A DNA stretch of 64,000 nucleotides from Euryarchaeota archaeon UBA28 (GCA_002501605.1 DANW01000030.1:1-64000), one strand, 5' to 3'; positions 18,001 through 28,096 are shown, numbered from the stretch's first letter. The notes: generated from the sequence alone by a model not told the origin. A program made the numbers and translations.

Positions 18001-18590
18001 GGTTCTTCGAACTATGTGACCAGACGCAGAAAGATTGCAAAAATGCGTTGAAGACTCTCGGAGTAGAGGTTTCAAATGGCGAGGGAGTCTCATCCGCCAG
18101 CGATTGGGGAACAAATCATGAGGCGAATGAACGCACGGGCGGGTTGATCTTCGGTACTCCAGGATTACTAAGTCTTCAATTCGTAGTGGCATCATTGGCT
18201 TCAATAGCCTCGGCATTCGTATTCCTGTCGCTTGTACTATCACAGAGAAAGAAGGAACTAGCTATTCTCCAAGCAATAGGGGCAAGCCCTGCACAGGTAT
18301 TGCGACTGGTGCTTTTCGAGATAATGGCCATTCTTCTGGTTAGCATGGCTCTAGGTGTTATTCTAGGATTAGCCATATCGGAAGCATTCAATGGATTCTT
18401 CGGCGTATTTGGTTTCATATTCCAGATATTCCTAGGCCAGAGCGCCCCTATAGACAGGGATCTGGTATGGCCTTGGACGGAACTGATATTCGTGAACGTC
18501 TCTGTTCTTGTCGCAGTAGTGATAGCCCTTCTACTGACAACCAGGAGAGCATTGAAGTCCGATCTGGCCATAGTACTGAAGGGGGAGTGA
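15021..18590 (+). CDS. DUF805 domain fused to a duplicated FtsX/MacB-type ABC permease
   Basis: This 1,189-residue membrane protein begins with a complete DUF805 domain (about residues 15-155): GRASRSEYW, several membrane helices, RRLHDSGRSGWW and NKYGSVPD are all diagnostic. A FtsX-like permease then follows, with a first membrane helix near 180, a large extracytoplasmic domain (about 200-520), three helices (about 520-650), a second membrane pair and external domain (about 660-1040), and three C-terminal helices with the FtsX signature LSQRKKELAILQAIGASPAQVL. It resembles MacB/LolC-E permeases, which move lipids, lipoproteins or peptides out of the membrane or transmit force. Start may be ATG 15021 or 15024; both overlap the upstream ATPase stop. 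DUF805 at the N-terminus of such a permease is unusual. Confidence 0.88.
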   Translation: MMDFFYEDDHRPEFPMHPFEAIKKCLVKTGDLGGRASRSEYWNPFWFYLIMGPILLAIDIFYSNVILSMSSTVGIGLLDTLFFNPLSYLIVFINLVFFYSFTCVTVRRLHDSGRSGWWLLTTPIPILNFVLPFFLIQEGESNKNKYGSVPDNGPIDASILEILYSVPDNMSMALKSAWKGRERVLAVFAGVFLASLVITTVLAYSAGLNGAFLQFSLQEEIFDGKVDFAEDPDQDSEGRTNDSLLWETACFELVQMEEISDCGLVFGRQGVRVNGFFDDGAIIPQPLNAVGATSTVGDWNNVSWEYPEAYDSGPPINDKRTIRFYGDGIWDGDLGERHSNRIIYGSWPSSAEEATLNRSIVLPSQIAGKAGVGVNDTLESLTFSYTHDYLGYQDIASGFDDCPGYEYFNDESGFLYCQVNMTVYDLKVAAVYQEGGAGNPTLLFNPIMVSASVLNESQKLTLMDKDHGYLGIAVDRNQLPSSSTSAATKWLDGLKEDVEGSNYTAGNDVMVEYNDLISGTIVFLELFLGIISVFDYILMIPIVILSFSVLIYGLILSLEQRRREISIHRVIGGTEATLGSMIFRELAVVSVIGWFFGYILAMASVPVVLDAVGFMAFEKSDFRVVPTLSGLVTLLIFSVTVGITLLFGSSRTTEFLSIEIDEGVRRVAPKKKSRLWLHLIVFFIGILSFAESWIESNGGLGPLGSKGISSNFIVDGLLFLFGPFFLWIGGALVLGRIGAAGPRIFTTLFGWTPILTDIKRGLRGSGSSESVNRLAIILLLTLSIVTVAAVQGYTGTLVDERTTSAQTGADLQVQFDEPVSKQRAMEEITLAIRRAGISEIDSIDNMTSVGDIFTNQKGEGSLLRTWVVFDGHEDTLQWDEQAISGSIGSVTSEWTVSGFTAGQAARGQLDVSKADVGSNVTLQYTSYGFGGFDSQMNPIITSTITEAEVTYVGGHSWVPGLLSSESSQAIVIGEETYKLLLGPTAVNDYTSNRWFFELCDQTQKDCKNALKTLGVEVSNGEGVSSASDWGTNHEANERTGGLIFGTPGLLSLQFVVASLASIASAFVFLSLVLSQRKKELAILQAIGASPAQVLRLVLFEIMAILLVSMALGVILGLAISEAFNGFFGVFGFIFQIFLGQSAPIDRDLVWPWTELIFVNVSVLVAVVIALLLTTRRALKSDLAIVLKGE

Positions 18591-18593
18591 GAT

Positions 18594-19589
18594 ATGGAAG
18601 AGAGGTCAACAATTCTTGAAGCCAAGAATATGTACCATATCTACGAGAGCATGAGCCTCGAAGGTAATGTAGTCGCACTTAGAGGACTCAATGTCAAGAT
18701 TAAGGAGGGAGAGGCAGTTGCTGTCATAGGGCCATCAGGGTCTGGAAAATCAACTCTTTTGAAGTGCCTAGGTGGTTTGATGAAGCCATCATCAGGCTCG
18801 GTATCTCTGGGTGGAAAGGAAATGATTAGGATGACGGGAACCGAACTAGTCAAACTCAGGCAAGAAACGGTCTCTTTCATATTCCAAGACTCAAACTTAC
18901 TTCCCGATTTGAATGCTCTTGACAATGTTGCACAGCCACTTAGGCATCAAGGGGTGATGCCGGGTCCAGCGAGAGCCAAGGCGATGGAGCTACTGGAGAG
19001 GTTAGCAATGGGGGACAGGTGGATGGGGATGCCGGAACAATTGTCAGGAGGGGAGCAACAGCGAGTAGCAATAGCAAGGGCATTGATAACAAATCCAAAG
19101 TTGATATTGGCAGACGAGCCCACGGGAGCACTTGATCCAATAACCAGCAGGGAGGTACTGGAGTTATTTGAGAGGCTCCACGAAGAGGAGGACGTCGCTT
19201 TCTTACTCGTTACTCACAACAGGGACGTGGCATACTTCTGCGAGAGGTCTCTGGAGCTCAGAGAAGGTAGGTTCGTGGCACAACATGGTACAGATTTCGA
19301 TTTGTCCGACCTGTCTGTAACGAGAGAGTTGATTATAGACGATACCGGGACCATCACTCTGCCCCCCGATCTCCTCCTGAAGCTTGGAGGGCCCGGGAGA
19401 TTTGATGTTCCCAATGTGGAAAGAGACTCTCTAAATCTAGAGAGAGTGGAAAATGAAAAGATAGAGGTCGAGGCCAAGACGAAGAGAGAACTAGCGCACA
19501 CCTGTCCAGCTTGCAACTATGATTACGAGAACTCAATAGAACAGACCTGCCCGGAATGTGGGTCTACGAGGCCAATCGTTCATACCTGA
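18594..19589 (+). CDS. ABC transporter ATPase with C-terminal zinc ribbon
   Basis: This 331-residue protein contains a full LolD/MacB-type ATPase: Walker A GPSGSGKST, Q-loop FIFQDSNLL, signature LSGGEQQRVAIARAL, Walker B LILADEPTGALD and H-loop VTHN. After the ATPase (to about residue 225), a linker of about 80 residues carries a short beta-rich piece (ELIIDDTGTITLPPDLL). Then comes a C-terminal CPAC..CPEC motif (about 305-325), spaced like a rubredoxin-type zinc ribbon. The ribbon is not normal for this family and may mediate a protein contact or sensing. It follows the permease with a three-base gap. The 3' end overlaps the convergent taw1 by ten bases. Confidence 0.88.
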   Translation: MEERSTILEAKNMYHIYESMSLEGNVVALRGLNVKIKEGEAVAVIGPSGSGKSTLLKCLGGLMKPSSGSVSLGGKEMIRMTGTELVKLRQETVSFIFQDSNLLPDLNALDNVAQPLRHQGVMPGPARAKAMELLERLAMGDRWMGMPEQLSGGEQQRVAIARALITNPKLILADEPTGALDPITSREVLELFERLHEEEDVAFLLVTHNRDVAYFCERSLELREGRFVAQHGTDFDLSDLSVTRELIIDDTGTITLPPDLLLKLGGPGRFDVPNVERDSLNLERVENEKIEVEAKTKRELAHTCPACNYDYENSIEQTCPECGSTRPIVHT

Positions 19590-20623
19590 GGAAGCATGAA
19601 CCTCTGTGGCTTTGCAATCCCTAGGTCCTTCGGGAGCTCCATGTTTGCCACAGGGAGCTCAACTGGAACCATCTCCTTTCCGATTAGTGCCACCCTGCTC
19701 TCCCTTCTATCAGAGAGTAGCTTTCGTCCCACGAGAGGGGCAAGCTTCTCTGAGAACTCGATGATTTCGTGGTGGGTAGGCATATTCTCAACCGAGAGGT
19801 TGTTCCTACTATTTCCTACGTTGACGTACCCTTTCGCTTCGATAAAATCCGGGTCTGCCATATTATCCAATCTAGCGTAATCATCGTGGAACCCAAGAGA
19901 TTCATGCTTAATCAGAGTGTGCCTACAAACCGTCCTTGTTTCCAAGCTAGGAAGTAACTCCAGCGTCTCCTCTAACTTGTGGAAGGCACCTTGGTCGAAC
20001 TTAGGCTTGCATAGTCTGTCGAATATCTCTTTGTTTGGTGCATCCACGGAGACATAGAGTTGTGTAGGTAACGGATCTAGGTTCTCTATGACCTTTGGAA
20101 GACTTCCATTTGTGACCAAAAACGTCGATGTTCCATGATTATGACATACCTCCAAGAACTCACCAAGCCTGGAGTATAGAGTGGGCTCTCCATTCAGCGA
20201 TATCGCTACATGTTTGGGATTCTGAGCCTCTAGAAACTTCTTCTTGTCAGCCTTTGGATTTCCCCCGAAACCAGTTAGCAGTCGACGATGTGCCTTCACA
20301 GACTCCAAATAAAGCTCGTAAGGGTCATCATCAATTTTATTCAGAGTCTCTGAGTGAGGCTCCCTCCAACAGTAGGTGCAACCCAGATTACATGTGTCTA
20401 CGTTAGGCGCCATCTGCATGCATCCATGACTATCTATTCCGTAGAATGTTCCTTTGTAGCAGGACCTGTCGGCAATTAGACTCTGCTTGGTCCAGTGGCA
20501 GACCTTCACCCCTCCATGCTCTCCAACCAACTGATACTTCTGCTTCGAGAGCTTTGCAGCGATTGTCGGCTCTATCTTGGTCACAATCGTGTCTTGCATG
20601 CAAATCCCCACTCCGTATCCCAC
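19580..20623 (-). CDS. taw1: S-adenosyl-L-methionine-dependent tRNA 4-demethylwyosine synthase (Taw1/TYW1)
   Basis: This radical-SAM enzyme builds the tricyclic 4-demethylwyosine at G37 of tRNA-Phe, condensing N1-methylguanosine with pyruvate. The 347-residue protein carries TCNLGCTYCWREPHSE, the Cx3Cx2C cluster binding the radical-SAM 4Fe-4S. It also has the preceding cysteines typical of archaeal Taw1 that bind a second cluster (VKVCHWTKQSLI, RSCYKGTFYGI, GCMQMAP). ISLNGEPTLY, STFLVTNGSLP and QLYVSVDAP are further family signatures. It has no flavodoxin domain, as expected for an archaeal enzyme. The next wyosine enzyme, Taw2, is about 9 kb away at 29350-30279. Confidence 0.95.
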   Translation of the reverse strand: MGYGVGICMQDTIVTKIEPTIAAKLSKQKYQLVGEHGGVKVCHWTKQSLIADRSCYKGTFYGIDSHGCMQMAPNVDTCNLGCTYCWREPHSETLNKIDDDPYELYLESVKAHRRLLTGFGGNPKADKKKFLEAQNPKHVAISLNGEPTLYSRLGEFLEVCHNHGTSTFLVTNGSLPKVIENLDPLPTQLYVSVDAPNKEIFDRLCKPKFDQGAFHKLEETLELLPSLETRTVCRHTLIKHESLGFHDDYARLDNMADPDFIEAKGYVNVGNSRNNLSVENMPTHHEIIEFSEKLAPLVGRKLLSDRRESRVALIGKEMVPVELPVANMELPKDLGIAKPQRFMLPQV

Positions 20624-20672
20624 AAAGGGGACGTGACGAGGACCCTCCGTGTGAGTAGGAGAATATCAATCC

Positions 20673-21302
20673 TCACTCATACTTTATACCAGTCCCATAA
20701 GCGAAAATCTCCACTCCTCTTACTGTATTCCTAGTGTTGGATGACTGAGGGGTCATACTTGCCGTATCAATTCTTACGTTAATGACTTCATCCCAACCAT
20801 CCTCCTCGGCTTGCTCGCGCAACCTCTGCATAACCTCGGCCCTTCCTGCAGATATTACTTGTTGGAAAACAGTAACGCTCCCTCCGATTAGATTGTTAAC
20901 GAACCCAATCATTAGGTGCCAGTGACTTGGTCCAAAGACACCGTTGGCATGGACCAGTCCTGCACTAGAAACATCCGTCCTGTATCCGCCATCAATAGAA
21001 TTCAGAATCTCTCGGCCCATCCTCTTCCTTAGCGAATCTCTCCTCTGATTTGCCTCCTCGTGCATCCTTTCCACTTTTGCACCACTGAAGACTGCTCCCC
21101 ACACGAACATTGCAGGCCATAAAATCATCCAAACTACTCCAAACAGAGACAGAAGGATAAATGGGAGCAAGAAGATTAGGACCAATGGAAGCCCCTCGTC
21201 CTCAACAGCTCCTCCTTGTGCTACTACCTTCAATGAAAATGTCACAAAGGCCATTATCACCAATATTGAGAATGATCTGAAATTGGCAATGGAGGTTTTC
21301 AT
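20673..21302 (-). CDS. Membrane-tethered UPF0145/YbjQ-like protein
   Basis: This 209-residue protein has two N-terminal membrane helices (about 10-30 and 40-70), then a charged linker, then a C-terminal domain (about 105-205) of the YbjQ family: VFQQVISAGRAEVMQRLREQAEEDGWDEVINVRIDT ... GVEIFAYGTGIKY. The family has a pentameric beta-fold of unknown role, sometimes annotated as heavy-metal-binding without proof. The last residues (AYGTGIKYE) match the neighbouring 21313-21678 protein, so the pair arose by duplication. The two genes are ten bases apart on the same strand. Confidence 0.72.
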   Translation of the reverse strand: MKTSIANFRSFSILVIMAFVTFSLKVVAQGGAVEDEGLPLVLIFLLPFILLSLFGVVWMILWPAMFVWGAVFSGAKVERMHEEANQRRDSLRKRMGREILNSIDGGYRTDVSSAGLVHANGVFGPSHWHLMIGFVNNLIGGSVTVFQQVISAGRAEVMQRLREQAEEDGWDEVINVRIDTASMTPQSSNTRNTVRGVEIFAYGTGIKYE

Positions 21303-21312
21303 TGAAGCACCT

Positions 21313-21678
21313 CTATTCGTATTTCACTGCTGTACCATATGCAAAGAGCTCTGCAGCACCGGCAGTGATAGCTGATGTGGCAAATCTGACATTTACGACT
21401 GCTGTTGCACCTATCGACATCGCATCAGCAACCATTCTCCCCACCGCCTCGTTCCTGGACTCCTGTAGTAGTTCGGTGTATTGAGTCAACTCTCCGCCCA
21501 CTATATTCTTCAATCCTGCGAAGATGTCCTTTCCAACGTTCTTAGCTCTCACAGTCGATCCACTAACCACTCCCATTGTCTCTGTGATTACCTTTCCCGG
21601 AATTGTCTCCGTATTGACCACAAGAATACCATTCACTACCTGTTGCATGATGTCCATTCCAAAGGGAGGGCACTTCAA
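21313..21678 (-). CDS. UPF0145/YbjQ family protein
   Basis: This 121-residue soluble protein corresponds to a complete YbjQ-type domain: ILVVNTETIPGKVITETMGVVSGSTVRAKNVGKDIFAGLKN, then LTQYTELLQESRNEAVGRM and a C-terminal GATAVVNVRFATSAI...AAELFAYGTAVKYE. The most probable start is the ATG at 21657 (MDIMQQVV) or 21648 (MQQVV). The preceding residues MKCPPFG fall outside the domain. It is ten bases upstream of its membrane-tethered paralogue and follows the membrane protein gene at 21705. Function is unknown. Confidence 0.85.
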   Translation of the reverse strand: MKCPPFGMDIMQQVVNGILVVNTETIPGKVITETMGVVSGSTVRAKNVGKDIFAGLKNIVGGELTQYTELLQESRNEAVGRMVADAMSIGATAVVNVRFATSAITAGAAELFAYGTAVKYE

Positions 21679-21704
21679 TGTAATGGCGAATCTAGCTTAG
21701 AAAG

Positions 21705-23886
<2,182 letters not shown>

Positions 23887-23890
23887 TCGC

Positions 23891-24412
23891 ATGGAGACAA
23901 TAGTCCTTGGAGGAGGGTGTTTCTGGTGTGTGGAAGAAGCTATCAAAGGCCTCAAGGGAGTCTCGGATGTTATTCCAGGATACTCAGGAGGGCATCTGGA
24001 AAATCCCACTTACGAGCAAGTCTGTGGAAAGAGAACGGGCCATGCAGAGGTAGTGAAGGTTACATTTGACCCATCGACAATTAGTACCAACACTCTCCTT
24101 GAAGTATTCTTCACATGCCATGACCCCACTCAGCTAAACAGACAGGGAAATGACATAGGGCCACATTACAGAAGCACGATATTCTACACCTCTGAAGCCC
24201 AGAGGGAGGATTCCAAATCAGTTATCGAGAGGATGGGGGATCTCTATGAAAATGAGATTGTTACTGAGGTTTCACCTTTGAAGAACTTCTATGTGGCAGA
24301 AAGATATCATCATGACTATTTCAAGAATAATCCCTCAAATCCTTATTGCATGATGGTGGTGGCTCCGAAAATAGCTAAGACTAGAGCCAAACACGCACAT
24401 CTGTATGAGTGA
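23891..24412 (+). CDS. msrA: Peptide-methionine (S)-S-oxide reductase
   Basis: This enzyme repairs oxidised methionine in proteins. The catalytic motif GGGCFWCVEEAI lies at the N-terminus, with the nucleophilic cysteine in GCFWC. The family order follows: SGGHLENPTYEQVCGKRTGHAEVVKVTFDP, then FFTCHDPTQLNRQGNDIGPHYRS, then FYVAERYHHDYFKNNP. The ATG at 23891 gives 173 residues and starts right before the strand that leads to the cysteine. The open frame extends upstream into guaB but without family similarity. It shares a likely transcript with guaB and overlaps the next gene by eight bases. Its presence fits an aerobic lifestyle. Confidence 0.95.
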   Translation: METIVLGGGCFWCVEEAIKGLKGVSDVIPGYSGGHLENPTYEQVCGKRTGHAEVVKVTFDPSTISTNTLLEVFFTCHDPTQLNRQGNDIGPHYRSTIFYTSEAQREDSKSVIERMGDLYENEIVTEVSPLKNFYVAERYHHDYFKNNPSNPYCMMVVAPKIAKTRAKHAHLYE

Positions 24413-25430
24413 GGGCGTGATGCGACCGGAGCCATGGGGACTTCACCTCCTCGGACTCATTAGTCCGATTCTGGCAATTTCTGGAAATCTACTTGGGGGC
24501 ATGTACACCATGTCTGGTGTCGTCTTCATTTGGGTAGTAGGGCCGATACTCGATGTGGCTCTTGGCGAGTCGGATAATCCCAGGCCTCCAAGAGAGTCAG
24601 GAGCACCATTTGAAGCCCTTCTCTGGGTTCACGGACTACTGCACTTTGTGATGCTAGGGACGCTCTTCCTTTTCGCGGCTAGTGAGGGAATGACGAGATG
24701 GCTGATAGCCGCCTCACTATCTACTGGACTGGTTGCAGCGGCATCGGCCATCGTCACTGCACATGAACTAGGCCATAAGAAACCAAGGAGTCCGGGTTGG
24801 AGGTTGGCGAGAGCCCTCCTGTTCAGCATAAATTATGCCCATTTTACTACCGAGCATAATTACAATCATCACAAGAACGTTGCCACGGACAAGGATTCGG
24901 CGAGCGCTACTTACGAACAGGGCCTCTGGTCATTCTGGATCTCGACAATTCCCGGTCAGTTCATGTCATCAGTCGCTGTTCACAACAGAAAGGGTCGAAA
25001 GGGCCTCAAAAACCCATCATGGAGAGGACTTTTCCTGCAACTTTCTGTAATCATATCACTATTAGCCTTGCATAATTTCGGATTTTCATGGGCCTTACCG
25101 GTTGTAGTCGGATGGCTTATCGCCTCCTCCATCGCAATACTGACCTTGGAGTATGTCAACTACATCCGACACTGGGGCCTCAGGAGGATTAACGGAGGAA
25201 GGTTCGAGGAGGGCCACGCATGGAACACTGAAGCAAGGTGGTCCAGATGGAGCCTCCTAGAACTGACACGTCACTCAGATCACCACCTCCACGCATCGGT
25301 TCCCTTCTGGAAGCTACGCCCCTATCCAGAAGCTCCTAGGTTGCCCTCTGGATACTACGCTTGCTGGTGGCCGTGCTTGATACCTCCACTCTGGAGAAGA
25401 ATGATGAGTGGACGAGCTCCGAACATCTGA
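24405..25430 (+). CDS. AlkB-like membrane di-iron oxygenase (alkane hydroxylase / fatty-acid hydroxylase family)
   Basis: This 341-residue multi-pass protein carries the histidine boxes of the alkane 1-monooxygenase branch of the membrane di-iron family: HELGHKKPRS, EHNYNHHKNV and RHSDHHLHA. It also has YVNYIRHWGL, equivalent to the NYxEHYGL box of AlkB with Arg in place of Glu. Six membrane segments are expected, with the boxes on the cytoplasmic side. The family inserts oxygen into a C-H bond of hydrocarbon-like chains using electrons from rubredoxin or ferredoxin. No rubredoxin is adjacent, so the redox partner is unknown. Start may be ATG 24405 (overlapping msrA) or 24420. Confidence 0.82.
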   Translation: MSEGVMRPEPWGLHLLGLISPILAISGNLLGGMYTMSGVVFIWVVGPILDVALGESDNPRPPRESGAPFEALLWVHGLLHFVMLGTLFLFAASEGMTRWLIAASLSTGLVAAASAIVTAHELGHKKPRSPGWRLARALLFSINYAHFTTEHNYNHHKNVATDKDSASATYEQGLWSFWISTIPGQFMSSVAVHNRKGRKGLKNPSWRGLFLQLSVIISLLALHNFGFSWALPVVVGWLIASSIAILTLEYVNYIRHWGLRRINGGRFEEGHAWNTEARWSRWSLLELTRHSDHHLHASVPFWKLRPYPEAPRLPSGYYACWWPCLIPPLWRRMMSGRAPNI

Positions 25431-25474
25431 CTAAAGCTCTTCTCGCATGAAACCCGACTCTCTCATTCATCTTC

Positions 25475-25960
25475 ATGAGTAACCTTCAATTCATGATTGG
25501 TGAGCAGACTTCCGTGGTTGTTCCTAGGACCGAACAAGAAGACGAGGTTCCGGTCGACAAGGCCTGGGCCATCCACGCTGCGATAATAGGCCTCAACACT
25601 GGTAACCTTCTATTCAGGGGTTTGGAGTTGGATCCTGATAATCCGGGCATGGTCACCGTAGCCTGCTTGGCGGTCTTAGCCGCGGCGTTACCGTTCCAAG
25701 CCATATTCTTCCTAATCAATTCGTATATTCAGGAGGCACCAAACGTGCATGAGATAGAATACATAATGCTACAGAGGCTATCCTTGATCTGTCAGACTAT
25801 ATCTTATCTTTCACTTACTGCAATTGGAATTCTGATGTTTGAGACCCATGTCTATGTTGGAGGTAGCTTCTTTGTAGGTTGTGTTGTAGCATTTTTCCTT
25901 CTGAGGGCGGCCATGAATCAAGCAGAGGCTCTAGCAACCAATATTAGGGTTAATTCGTAG
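25475..25960 (+). CDS. Small membrane protein of unknown function
   Basis: This 161-residue protein has an N-terminal soluble segment of about 30 residues followed by four hydrophobic stretches (about 32-48, 58-82, 100-120, 128-150). No motif is recognised. It lies 44 bases after the AlkB-like gene and 26 bases before another membrane-protein gene, all on the plus strand. It could belong to the same unit, but the sequence itself does not show what it does. Confidence 0.55.
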   Translation: MSNLQFMIGEQTSVVVPRTEQEDEVPVDKAWAIHAAIIGLNTGNLLFRGLELDPDNPGMVTVACLAVLAAALPFQAIFFLINSYIQEAPNVHEIEYIMLQRLSLICQTISYLSLTAIGILMFETHVYVGGSFFVGCVVAFFLLRAAMNQAEALATNIRVNS

Positions 25961-25994
25961 AGAGGTTGATTTCTCCCCCTCCTCTGTGAGGCAT

Positions 25995-26804
25995 ATGGCC
26001 GACGCCTTCGTGATGCCCAGCCTACCTCCAGCATCTCCATGGGATGCTTATGTTCTGATGCTATTCGTCCCCTTCATAATGAGACTTGTATTTGTTGCAC
26101 CTCCCCTGATAGATCTTGTCAACACCTATGCCCCCCCAGGTGAGAGGACAAAGCATGTCAGATGGTTTCTTAGACACATAAAATTGTTGCCAGTCAAGGG
26201 CTTCTGGTTGATCGTCCTTAACGAAACCCTGTCATTCTTGTTGCCCGCGCTAGTCGCGTTATCTACACGTTATTTCCTCGGCCCAATTGGCTGGCCCACT
26301 TGGGAGGATACTCCTCGTCTAGGGGTTATCCTTCTGCTGGTTGCGGGAGCAATTTGGCTACTATCGGACTTCTCAAAAGTTATGAGGTCCAGAAGGGATA
26401 TTCAGTCAATTGCCAAATACAATCTTTCAACAGCAAAGATGGTGGTTCAAGGAGCAGTAGTAGGTAGGAACATTCTCCAGAACGTCAGTGATTCAGGTAT
26501 TCCTAGGCCTTGGAGGGAAATAGTGGATGTGGAATTCGAAGTTGATGGAGAGACTACAATAGTTCGAGAAAGCAATCCAATGACTGAGGCCATATATTCC
26601 CTGCTTGATAGGGGGGCGGATGTATTAGAGGAAATTCTCGGAAGAGTCAAGGAACCAGCCAACGCCGCTATTGAAAAACTCGATAGAGAGATTCAGGATA
26701 GGGTAACAGAACGGGTCCAAGCGTCTGCAAAGTCATTATTCCAGAATATAATTTTTTCAATAGCGCCAATAGCGGTTCTTATAGGTCTAGACCAACTAAT
26801 TTAG
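25995..26804 (+). CDS. Membrane protein of unknown function with soluble C-terminal half
   Basis: About 269 residues from the ATG at 25995 (an in-frame GTG at 25986 is possible). Three hydrophobic segments lie in the N-terminal half (about 18-40, 60-90 and 105-125). A soluble half follows with a central charged region rich in Arg/Glu (EILGRVKEPANAAIEKLDREIQDRVTERVQASAK), probably helical or coiled-coil. A last hydrophobic helix sits at the C-terminus (IIFSIAPIAVLIGLDQLI). No family recognised. Its stop overlaps the convergent MFS gene by nine bases. Confidence 0.6.
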   Translation: MADAFVMPSLPPASPWDAYVLMLFVPFIMRLVFVAPPLIDLVNTYAPPGERTKHVRWFLRHIKLLPVKGFWLIVLNETLSFLLPALVALSTRYFLGPIGWPTWEDTPRLGVILLLVAGAIWLLSDFSKVMRSRRDIQSIAKYNLSTAKMVVQGAVVGRNILQNVSDSGIPRPWREIVDVEFEVDGETTIVRESNPMTEAIYSLLDRGADVLEEILGRVKEPANAAIEKLDREIQDRVTERVQASAKSLFQNIIFSIAPIAVLIGLDQLI

Positions 26805-28040
26805 CATTCTTTTCTCGCTGGGAGTAGCAAATAAAATCCAAAATATTCCAGCTAGTATTTGTAATGCTCCAGTTGCTATAATAGTCTCTCGCAATGAGAG
26901 GATATCATTTTCTAGTATTAGTCCAGCTGCAACTGTGGATAGTCCCATTGTGAGAGTGATTCCCAGAGAATCAGTTCCAAAGACCCTACCTAGCCACTCG
27001 TCATCGGATCTCTGCTGAAGCATGGTTGTAGACAACACCCAGTTGACCCCGCTCGCGGCGTGTGAGATGAATACGTAAACTAGGATGATCACTGTCCACT
27101 CTGAAGCTGCGACTGCAATGTAGAATGCTCCACTAATCACCAAAACCCCTCCCAGGAGGTATGGAATCAGCATCCGATTGGCCATGAACCTTCTACTTAC
27201 TATAGGTCCGAATCCGGAACCGAAACCTCTGGCCATATACAATATCCCAATCCCAGCAGCGACATCCCCAAAACCGGCTTCCTTCCCTATCAAGATCAAC
27301 AGAAATACCTGGGCCCCTCCCCCTGAGGCCCACATCGCCTTAACCAAAACCACCCTCCTGATTGGTGGCATCGAGAGAATGTAGCTCCATCCGGAGACGA
27401 TTTCACTAAGCATGGCTCTCGGAGAGAATGATCTTTGAATGGACTTTTCCGGCCCACCATGAGGCAGAGATAGAATGAGCAGAATAGCGATTAGGAAAGT
27501 CAACGAGTCTATCCAAAGAGCTGTTTCAATACCATATTTGGAGATTGTCAATCCGCCGATACCAGCACCTATCCCCATTGCCGCCGACCACCCTCCAGAA
27601 GAGAGTGCATTTGCTGACAATAGCTCTTCTTTGGTACAGATATTCGGTACGTAAGCAGACTCCGCATTTGATGAAATCGCCCTCCCCACGACCATTGCCA
27701 TTCCGAGGAGGTAAACAGACTCTAGAGAGTCCAGCATCCCAAGGGCTAGTGCCGAAACTAGTATTATGAACGACCAAACGTTTCCCAAAATCATTAGCCA
27801 CTTCCTGGGATAGCGATCTGCGAGCATTCCTGTCAGTGGCTCCAGAGGGGCGAAAGTGAAACTCCTTGTTGCCAGGACCCCGGCAATGGCCAAAGGGGAG
27901 TTGTCTGAGGCCTCGCCTGCCAATAGGAACAACGCAATCATGGAGAACCAGTCTCCAATGTATGAAATTTCGTTAGCAGTAAACAGCCTACGGTAAGGGC
28001 CATTAGATCTCAGAAGTCCAATGTAGCTAACCTCAGCCAT
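26796..28040 (-). CDS. Major facilitator superfamily transporter (MFS_3/exporter-like)
   Basis: This protein of about 414 residues has twelve predicted membrane helices. The N-terminal half starts RSNGPYRRLFTANEISYIGDWFSMIALFLLAGE, typical of the enterobactin-exporter branch. MLADRYPRKWLMIL matches the family A-motif between helices 2 and 3. A further loop (QQRSDDEWLGRVFGTDSLGITL) resembles the second-half signature of that branch. The ATG at 28040 is favoured over the upstream frame from 28085, whose first 15 residues lie outside the family. Substrate unknown; export of a small molecule is most likely. Confidence 0.85.
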   Translation of the reverse strand: MAEVSYIGLLRSNGPYRRLFTANEISYIGDWFSMIALFLLAGEASDNSPLAIAGVLATRSFTFAPLEPLTGMLADRYPRKWLMILGNVWSFIILVSALALGMLDSLESVYLLGMAMVVGRAISSNAESAYVPNICTKEELLSANALSSGGWSAAMGIGAGIGGLTISKYGIETALWIDSLTFLIAILLILSLPHGGPEKSIQRSFSPRAMLSEIVSGWSYILSMPPIRRVVLVKAMWASGGGAQVFLLILIGKEAGFGDVAAGIGILYMARGFGSGFGPIVSRRFMANRMLIPYLLGGVLVISGAFYIAVAASEWTVIILVYVFISHAASGVNWVLSTTMLQQRSDDEWLGRVFGTDSLGITLTMGLSTVAAGLILENDILSLRETIIATGALQILAGIFWILFATPSEKRMLN

Positions 28041-28096
28041 GACCATGGCCGAGCGACCAGCCCTATGATTCTGGCCCCCCAACACTCAAGACTCCC

